Source: Puccinellia tenuiflora | Lineage: Eukaryota; Streptophyta; Magnoliopsida; Poales; Poaceae | Reading direction: 5' to 3' | Length of the DNA: 64,000 nucleotides | Assembly: GCA_012064385.1 (NCBI GenBank) | Contig: QRDG01000232.1 | Coordinates: forward strand, 711,709 to 775,708 | Shown: positions 56,088-64,000 of the stretch, piece by piece | Position numbering within the stretch: position 1 is the first letter of the stretch | How the letters are laid out: every line of letters starts with the position of its first letter | Position numbers and translations under genes: made by a program | Notes under the pieces: model-generated | Told to the model about the DNA's origin: nothing | Seen by the model: only the letters and a program-made list of their open reading frames with translations | Database searches by the model: none

Positions 56088-57223
56088 GCATCCCAAGCTC
56101 AACTCCTGCTCATCCTTGAGTAGGTAAGTGATAACAAAATAATTTTTGAAGTGACATGCTACCAATCACAATCATGATCAACTAATCATGTAAAGCATAT
56201 GAACTGGATGCAATGATCCAAAACAAAGGTTCATTGAATGAAGGAAACAATGATTAACCAGGTAAAACATCTAAGCAAGAAGTAACTTAGAAAAGAACAC
56301 TTTCAAGATTTAAAAGCATAACACTTGACAATGATTGATAACTCACAAAGCAATATTGATTCAACAAAGGAGTTTGGCCAACACAAAGGAAGATTTAAGT
56401 TTTCAGCATAAGGCTTCAACTTGCTACTTGTTTATCTCAAGATAAAGTCAATACAAAGTTTTCACAGTTAGACACAAAGATAACATGAAGTAAAACATGA
56501 ACCAAAGTTGATACCAAGTGATTGCTTGAGGGGGTTAAGAAAGAAGAAAAAGACTAACTCAACATAAAAGTAAAAGAAAGGCCCTTTGTTGAGGGAAGCA
56601 GGGATTAGTCATGTGCTAGAGCTTTTTTTTATTTTTTTTATTTTTTGACAGAAGTAAAACAGTTTTGAGATATGCATGCTTTCGTCAATGACTTCACAGT
56701 AAAGAAACTAGCTAGTCCCCCATTTCAAGCAAGGATTTTAGACTTTTGAGAGCGGCTGGTTTTAGAGGAACGAGTACATTCCTCTTTCTCCTTTGTTTCA
56801 CCACTAACCAATGTTTGAGCTGATTTCTCAGATTTTCATTGTGCGGAGGAGAATGGTGAGTTATATTTATATTTTGCTTAAGCCGCTCTTGGTTAATTCA
56901 AGTGAGGACGTGAACCATCAACACCAGGTGAAAGGGGGGAAATGACCTTGCTTACCACAAGTTATAACCAACTTCTTACTGCTTCCTCATGATCTTAAAA
57001 CAGGGGCACAAAAAGGAGAATTTTGAATATTTTAAAGATAGCACATGAAAATTTTACTTGGAGTGGCAGGGAAATACCACATGTAGGTAGGTATGGTGGA
57101 CACAAATGGCAAATATTTTTGGCTCAGGGAGTTGATGCACGAGAAGTATTCCCTCTCAGTACGGAATTTTTTCGCTTAGCAGGATATCAAGCAAACACAT
57201 AACATCAACTTGGTTCAATGAAT
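56088..57223 (-). mobile_element. Element D interior, 3' non-coding tail (truncated)
   Basis: On the minus strand the sequence next to the LTR is ggagttgagcttgggatgc, the counterpart of A's polypurine region, and further matches to A's and B's tails continue for about 1 kb (for example ctacctactcaaggatgagc near 56110). It stops where the Copia LTR of element E begins at 57224. No gag, protease or 5' LTR of D is in the window. Confidence 0.75.
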
Positions 57224-59001
57224 TGTTGGGAATATGCCCTAGAGGCAATAATAAAATGGTTTATTAGCATATTCATGTTTATGATAATAGTTTATTATCC
57301 ATGCTATAATTGTATTAACCGGAAACATAATACATGTGTGGAATATAAACAACCAGGTGTCCCTAGTAAGCCTCTATTGGACTAGTTCGTTAGTCAAGAG
57401 ATGGTTAAGGTTTCCTAACCATAGGGCTTGTTATAGTCACTTGATAACGGAGTCATATTATTGGGAGAATGATATGATGGACAAGACCCAATTATAAAGT
57501 ATTGCAATTGATCGTGTCACAAAGTTTCATTGCCAACACTTTTAATATATGCCTAGTATAGTTTCCTTAGACCATGAGATTATGTCACTCCCGTTTACTG
57601 GAGGAATACTTTGTGGACATCAAACGTCGCTTCGTGACTGGGTGATTATAAAGATGGCTTTCAGGTATCTCCAATAGTAAGTTGTTGGGTGATGTGAATC
57701 AAGACTGGGATTTGTCCCTCCATGTGACGGAGAAGATATCTCCAGGCCTTCTCGGTAATATAGCATCATAAAATTTGCAGACGTGTGATTAAGTGGTAAT
57801 CACGGAGATCCTATATTATGGACGAGTAAAGAGAACTTGCCGGGTAACGAGATTGAACTAGATATGGTGATATCGACGATCAAATCTCGGGCAAGTAAAA
57901 TATCGTGAGACAAAGAGAAACATATACGAGATTGATTGAATATCCGGCATCGTGGTTCAATCGATAAAAGAACTTCGTTGAATGTGTGGGAGTCAATATG
58001 GACGTCCCGGTCCCGCTATTGATTATTGATCGGATCATGTCTGCACGTTCTCGAACCCGTAGGGTCACACACTTGACGCTCCGATGTAGCTAGGGTTTGC
58101 GATGAGATAATTGATGGTATGAACGAATGATGATTCGGAGTCTCGGATGAGATCCTAGATGTCACGAGGAGATCCGGAAGAGTCTGGAGAATAAGATTTA
58201 TATAAGTAAAGTGGTTTTCGGAGGAGTCGAAAAAGTTTCGGAATTTTCTGGAAGGGTTCCGGAATTTTATGGAAGGTTCTAGAAGGGTCTAGAAGTGGGG
58301 CCCACCTGCGTGTGGACCCACATGGGCCAAAGTGGTGGTGCAGCAGCCAGTTGGGCTGGCCGCACCACGTCACTAGGCAGCCCACTAGGGCAGCCGTCCA
58401 GGCCAAGGAAAGCCCAGGCCGAATCCCCAAGGGACTCGGCTTGGGGGGGCAAGGCAGCCGGCCGGCCCTAGCCCTAGCCGCCACCTATATATGGAAGGGG
58501 GTGCGACACACCTACCCAAGGGACAAGCCCTAGCCGCACCACCCTAAACCCTAGCCTCCCTATGCCCTAGCCGCCGGCCTCCTTGCTCCTCCTCCTCTCC
58601 CTCTTGCACGGCTTGGCGAAGCCCTGTCCGACGGAGAACTCCACCATCAACACCACCACAACCGTCGTGCTGCTGAGATCCATCTAGCCACTACCTCCTT
58701 GCTTGCGGGATCAAGAAGGCGGAGTCTACATCGAGCTGTACGTGTGGATACCGCGGAGGTGCTGCTCGTGCGGCGCTTCATCGGATTGGATCGCGAGGAT
58801 AATACATCTCCTCGCGACTAGATACGTCTAGTTGCGGGGATCGACTAGCCAACCCCTGCACCGACAAAACATTTGCTCGATCTTTGAGGGTAAGAGATTG
58901 GATCTCCTTCTCGCTACCTTTATCTAATAGATCTAGATCCGTTGGATTTCTTCCGCTTGTTTCGTAGGAAATTTTTTATTTTCTATGCAACGAACCCTAC
59001 A
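57224..59001 (+). repeat. 5' LTR of element E
   Basis: About 1,778 bp, TGTTGGGAATATGCC...CCCTACA, the usual length for BARE/Angela LTRs. A CTATATATGG promoter box lies at about 58485. No second copy is in the window. Confidence 0.82.
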
Positions 59002-59002
59002 G

Positions 59003-59014
59003 TGGTATCAGAGC
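59003..59014 (+). other. Primer binding site of element E
   Basis: TGGTATCAGAGC, the classical initiator methionine tRNA PBS of plant Copia elements, one base after the LTR end. Confidence 0.92.
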
Positions 59015-60261
59015 CTAGATCTATTCGTAGATGTTGGTGCGATTAGAACACAAGGAGTTGTGGGCATTGATATTTTATGTTGCTACCTTCTCACATGCAC
59101 TTTGTATCTTGACGGTATGGTGGGATTGAAGCGGCCCGGACCAACCTTACTCGTCCGCGTACGAGAGACCGGTTCCACGATTGACATGCAACTTGTATTG
59201 CATAAGTGGCTGGCGGGTGTCTGTTTCTCTTGCTATAGTGAGATGCAATTTTCAACGGAAGGCCTTTAAAAGGATGAGTAAATAAGCAACTTCTATATCA
59301 CCGTTGTGGTTTTTGCGTAGATTAGAACGGTTCTATCTCGTTGACCCAAGCCACGTAAAATTTGCATAAACAAAGTAGAGGACGTCTAACTTGTTTTTGC
59401 AGGGTTTGTGATGTGGTATGGCCAATGTGTGATTTGTGATAATGTATGCAATGATCATGTTTGTAATCTTTCACGACTTGCATGTCGATGAGTACGGCAA
59501 CCGGCAGGAGCCATATGGTTGTCTATTATTTTATGTGGCCTGCATGCCAATATTATCGCCATGTAATTGCTTTACTTTATCGCTAAGAGTAGCATTAGTT
59601 GTAGTTGCAATAGTTGGTGGACACAACCATGATGGTGGCGCCACAATGCTGGTGATGATGGAGATCGTGCCGGTGCTTTGGAGATGGAGATCAAAGGCAC
59701 AAGAAGAAAAGGCTATACCATGTCACAAATTTTATATTGCATGTGATGTTAATCCTTTTATGCACCTTATTGCTTGCTTAGATGTGATCGCGACGGTAGC
59801 ATGATAAGGTGATCTCTCACGTTAATATTAATATAATAAAGTGTTCTCCCTTAGTATGCACCATTGTAAATGTTCGTCGTTTTGAAGCACCACGTGATGA
59901 TCGGGGTGTGATAGACTCTACGTTCGCATACAACGGGTGTAAGCTAGATTTACACTTGCGGAAATACTACAGTAATCTTAACGAGCCTAGCATGTACAGA
60001 CATGGCCTCGGGAACACAGAACCGAAAGGTTAAACACGAGTCATATGAATGATATGATCAACACTGAGTTGTTCACCATTGAAGCTACACCATCTCATGT
60101 GATGATCGGTTGTGGTGTAGTGGATTTGGATCGTGTGTCACTAAACAACCGGAGAGATGTTAAGTTTAGTGGGTGTTCAAGTAGTATTTTTGATTAATAT
60201 GAACGAAAATTATCACAAACAAATGTCCTAAGAAAATGTATTTGCAAAATCCTTGTAGATC
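59015..60261 (+). other. 5' leader of element E
   Basis: About 1.25 kb between PBS and gag with no recognised coding sense. Long leaders of this kind are usual in the BARE group and hold the packaging and dimerisation signals; none was identified here. Confidence 0.6.
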
Positions 60262-60900
60262 ATGGCCGACTATGATCGTCTCTTCAAGGCCGAGGAGTTG
60301 CATCTAGATGGGTCAAACTTTGTCGAGTGGTACCTGCTTCTGAGAGAAGTCCTACACACCAATGCTGAGCTCTACGTGTTAGATGAACCTTTAGAAGAAT
60401 GCCCAAATATTTCTGCAAGCTATGAGGAGTACATGGAGTGGTTTGAACAAAAGACCACCTACTTGAAAGTCGAGTGGATGATGTGCACCTTCATGAATTC
60501 TGACCTAAGTAGACAATTCAATAACTTGAGTGCAATGGAGATTGTTGATGAGCTTAAGAATAGGTTCTTAGCACAAGTTAGAATTGCAAGATTTGAATGT
60601 CTGAACGAGTTCCTTTCACTCAAGATGGAAGAAAACACTTGCTTGGAATAGCACCTGAGGAGAATGCATGAGATACACTATCGCCTCGTGCATGTTTGGA
60701 ACTACGAGATGACTGGCGATTTGGCGATAGATGGGGTGTTGCGCTCGCTTCCCCCCAGCTTCAAGAATTATGTCAGAGACTATGTCATGGGAGGAGATTC
60801 GATCACTTTCTGTGAGTTCGTGTCTCGGCTGCGTCATGTCAAAGTGGAACCCATAGCAGGAGAAGTAGTCAATGCAGAAGGTATATATTTTGATATATAA
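60262..60900 (+). pseudogene. gag: gag fragment of element E (Copia type)
   Basis: From ATG 60262: MADYDRLFKAEELHLDGSNF, a Copia/UBN2-type gag start, with LDGSNFVEWYLLLREVL and VEWMMCTFMNSDL. A TAG at 60649-60651 interrupts the frame; the same frame goes on with LRRMHEIHYRLVHVWNYEMT, LRSLPPSFKNYV and FCEFVSRLRHVKVE to a stop at 60898-60900. The zinc knuckle and all of pol are missing, so the fragment is dead. Confidence 0.82.
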
Positions 60901-61595
60901 AGTTATAAATGTTTTATGTTCCGTTTACACTTATGACAAATGACTAAGTATTTGATACTTGTGCTGTTTTATAAAAACAAGGTCTGCCGTTTGAGAAGTG
61001 CATGGAGGGACTAAGTGGATATCGCAGAATAATGGAAATCAAGGAGTTGATGCTGGCGACATTCTACTTCTACATTTATCGTTTTTGATTAGAGGATTTG
61101 AATGAGTTTTGTAATCGAATTAAGTGTGATCTTTAAATTAGTGTGTCTCGGTTTGTGAGACGGTCATTCATGTTAAAAACAAGTGGTTGTTCTATTTTCA
61201 TGAGTAATCTTTTCTTTAGTGATCACGTTTCTATTATGAGATTATTGTCCTTATTTTAATCTATACGATGATTAGTTAAACATTTATAAAATATGTGACA
61301 TACTAAAGATATCCAAAACTTAATAATGACAATTGTTTTAGTCGTGCTAAATACTGAATAAACATTTTGATGTTTTATCAATGCGCCTTATTAAAAGGAG
61401 TATGACTAAAATGCCACCTTTTGGAAGAGTGCCAAGAATTGCCGGAAATAAACACAAGTGTTAGTTGTATTTTCAGCGAATGTTAGATGTCATTATTTTG
61501 AATGCTCCATCATAATAAATGAGTAAATAGATGTATTTGTTCAAGTTATGATATTTGATGATATAAAATAAAATTCTGGAGTTAAGGATATTATG
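60901..61595. other. Unassigned AT-rich stretch
   Basis: No gene, LTR end or repeat could be supported. The first part (to about 61080) might be a degraded continuation of element E, as it has short protein-like runs, but the evidence is weak. Confidence 0.35.
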
Positions 61596-61972
61596 TGATG
61601 CACCTAAAATGCATCTACTTTTCCAATCACTTTGCCTCATAATTTGCTCCGGAATCTTCCCATATTTGAATAAAACTGCTGAATCTGACGCTGTTTTTAG
61701 CAAAGTCTCATTTCTGGTTGTTTTTGCAGGAATTTAAATCGGAGAAAAATACCACGTCATTTTTTATGGAAAAGAAGGATATCGTGCGAAAAATGGACAT
61801 GAGGAAGCGTCCGAGGCTCAAAAGAGTGGGCCCCACGCGGCCAGATTCCTTGGCCGCGTGGGCCCACCTATTTGGAGCCTCGGGCACCTCCTCTCCTTCG
61901 GCTTCGGCGCACCCCTTCATATATACGAAAAAGTGGCTGCCCTAGGAGGGGAGGTCGATTCGCGAAACAGAG
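61596..61972 (+). repeat. Gypsy LTR fragment
   Basis: Begins TGATGCACCTAAAATGCATC, resembling the start of Triticeae Gypsy LTRs (a TGATACGTCTCCAACG-type opening), and has a CATATATACG promoter-like box at about 61918. It is cut at 61973 by the next element, so its far end is lost. A near-perfect inverted repeat lies at 61827-61867. Confidence 0.6.
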
Positions 61973-64000
61973 TGTAACGCCCCGACCCCGGAATTATACA
62001 GAGAGGCTATGTAAGCAACACAACCATCAATGTATAAAACAAAGATCGAGACTAGTGGAACAGAACTGGCACAAAGCATGACTCTACGACACAAAACATT
62101 TATATAGCAACTCATATAACGAGAAGAATACAAATATTACAAACAAAAGGATCACAGATCCAACAATTCAACAAGCGGAAACGAAGTAGCGTTGTCTAAT
62201 ACAACAAGAAGCAAAATATGGCCTAAGAGGCCTACAGACAAACATCACCCAAGCCAGCTTGTTCCACGGTCCCAAGCTGCCACCTGGGCACCCCAGACTA
62301 GTAGTCGACGTCAACGAAGAACCCACCTAACTGCTCGGTGTCGTCCTCCTCTGAAACACAAATACATAGAGGCAGCAAAGAGAGACTGAGTACGATGTAC
62401 TCGCAAGGTTAGTAGGGCGATATAGGCCCAATGACTGACGGAGGCTCTAAAGCTGTATAATGTAGTTCTTTTGCATAAAGCTAAATTTCATAAACCAAAA
62501 CTTAAAAGACACCTGGCATTCGTCTACTCAAAATATTTTTATAAAGGGGTAAGAGAGTATCAATATCATATTCGGTTCCCAACGAACCTATTTGTAGCCA
62601 CAAACACATCTCATCCTCACCAAAGGCACTTCCTCGACTCACCCTCGGGGAAATGAACCTTTATCTCACGGTTGTTATGCAACCTTTAGCTGCCATATCA
62701 ATTAGGTTATAAGTTATCTATGGTCTCGTATATCCGTTCCCAAGTCGTCCATAACCGCGGACACGGCTTTTCGAAAAGATTAAACCCTGCAGGGGTGTAC
62801 TATTTGAAGTCGCCAGGTTTCCGCAGGAACCCCAGCTCCTTATCCATCGGTACCGTCCGGCTCACCTAGTTGGCCCTCTTCCGGGGAAGGCCGGCGAGTG
62901 GGCGCGGTTAGACCTTTACATTGCACGAGACTATCCAAGAGTCATCTGTGGCCACAGGACAGGTTCAGTGCCTATTTCAACACCCTGCCCCATCGCCACA
63001 CCCTAAACACCACCGTCCACATCATTCTTTTCCACCCACATACTCACACGCAAATGGAAAACCGAACTAGAGGAATCTTGGATACGCCCGCACAACTTAT
63101 TTGGTCAAAGGGGGTTCCATATGCCCCCCACCTCCGGAAGCACGCTCGATCTTGGTTCTAGAGACAAGAACTCGCACCTAGGGGCTAGAGTGAGACAAAA
63201 CACCATCCCCGATGGCAACTCACCCAAGCCGTCTTAGCATTTTAATTAAGCATCAACATTATCCACCAAGTCCGCATCGTTCCATCAACATCATTAGTAA
63301 TGGAATTTAACAATGGACATAACGCATCTATGTAAGCATGGCTAAGCATAGCTAAGCATATAACCAACAATTATATTGGTAACCGGCCAACACCTCAACA
63401 CTATGGTTCATAGGTAGGGATACATGTGATTGGCTCGGGGGGGGGGGGGGGGGGGAACATGCAATCATAGGATTCTCTATACAATGATCAAAGAGACTTT
63501 GAATCGCATGCAAATAATATGGTGGATAAAATAAGTTTATAAACATAGGATGCTAGATGCCAAGAAGGTTAGGTTATCTCTTGCCTTGCTGCTCGGTAGC
63601 GTAGTATTGCTCGTCGGGGTAGGAGAGGGAACCCTCGACTCCGGAATCTATCGATACCCAAAGAAAAGTACAAAGCACACATAAATCACACGATCACAAG
63701 GTGCAATGCGCAAACACATGATGACATGTCCAATTGATGCAAAGATATCATTGTCTAAATTAGATAGCAACATTAAATGAGGGGCCAAATAATTATTGCA
63801 ATTATTTGGGACCAACCCCATATTTATCTTAGTGGCCACATTCTTTATAAAATATTAAATTATTATAGAGGTGGCTCAAATATGCATGAACATGACAAGA
63901 ATGGATAGGATTCGTCATTCCGATCAATTCGGTAATTTATTTGTAACTTCGGAGTACCGATGAATAAATAACAAATTAATTAAATAATTGAATTTAATTA
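61973..64000 (-). mobile_element. Probable minus-strand LTR element running off the window
   Basis: Starts TGTAACGCCCCGAC; on the minus strand this is an LTR end reading ...cggggcgttaca, a form common in grass Gypsy elements. About 2 kb follows without coding sense, as expected for a long LTR or its neighbouring region. It holds a run of 19 G (63437-63455). The five bases before it (cagag) could be a target duplication, but the other end is outside the window, so the class remains a guess. Confidence 0.45.
63437..63455 (+). repeat. Homopolymer of 19 G
   Basis: An uninterrupted G run preceded by tggctc and followed by aacatg. Real poly-G tracts of this length are rare and unstable, and the reported length may not be exact. 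Confidence 0.9.

Larger units (their letters stand above)
57224..60900 (+). mobile_element. Element E: truncated BARE/Angela-like Copia element
   Basis: A 5' LTR, an initiator-Met-tRNA PBS, a long leader and a Copia-type gag are present, but protease, integrase, RT and the 3' LTR are missing. Sequence after about 60900 no longer resembles a Copia polyprotein. The LTR start TGTTGGGAATATGCCCTAG and the TGGTATCAGAGC PBS fit the BARE/Angela/WIS group of Triticeae. Confidence 0.8.

Overview
The window looks like nuclear DNA from a large-genome grass, most probably a Triticeae species (wheat, barley, rye or Aegilops). This rests on a small island of intron-containing genes set in nested LTR retrotransposons, on Athila-type LTRs opening with TGATACGTCTC, on a BARE/Angela/WIS-like Copia LTR opening with TGTTGGGAATATGCC, and on two Tat-lineage Gypsy elements. 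There are no bacterial genes, rRNA genes or CRISPR arrays.

Layout. 1-1387 is unassigned and looks like an old LTR or promoter. 1388-14710 is a complete Tat-lineage Gypsy element (called W here), with a perfect 5-bp target duplication, a decayed gag-pol, a 392-bp MITE inside it, and a long spliced antisense gene. 14716-31121 is the gene island: a class IV histone deacetylase (minus, 13 exons, 354 aa), a divergently transcribed type II membrane glycosyltransferase-like gene (plus, 7 exons, 391 aa) sharing a 362-bp intergenic promoter, and translation elongation factor eEF1B gamma (minus, 7 coding exons, 413 aa). A relic of a second eEF1B gamma 5' end lies between the last two. All exons of the three genes join in frame at GT-AG sites.

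31122-57223 is a nest. The oldest element, D (Athila-type, minus), has its LTR split by element A (Athila-type, plus, gag and protease only, 32335-55748). A in turn carries B (37544-43944, same family but with an unrelated small ORF) and C (45495-54636, a deleted Tat-lineage element with its own antisense gene). Each insertion is fixed by paired LTRs and 5-bp target duplications. 57224-60900 is a truncated Copia element (E), 61596-61972 an LTR fragment, and 61973-64000 probably a minus-strand LTR that runs off the window.

How it works together. The three host genes look intact and are housekeeping in type (chromatin deacetylation, probable Golgi glycosylation, translation elongation). None of the retroelements looks autonomous now. 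The most interesting feature is the antisense gene found at the same place (between integrase and 3' LTR) in both Tat-lineage elements W and C. In both, the product has the same order: an N-terminal gypsy-type transposon domain (Pfam PF04195-like), a low-complexity stretch, a coiled coil and an acidic tail.
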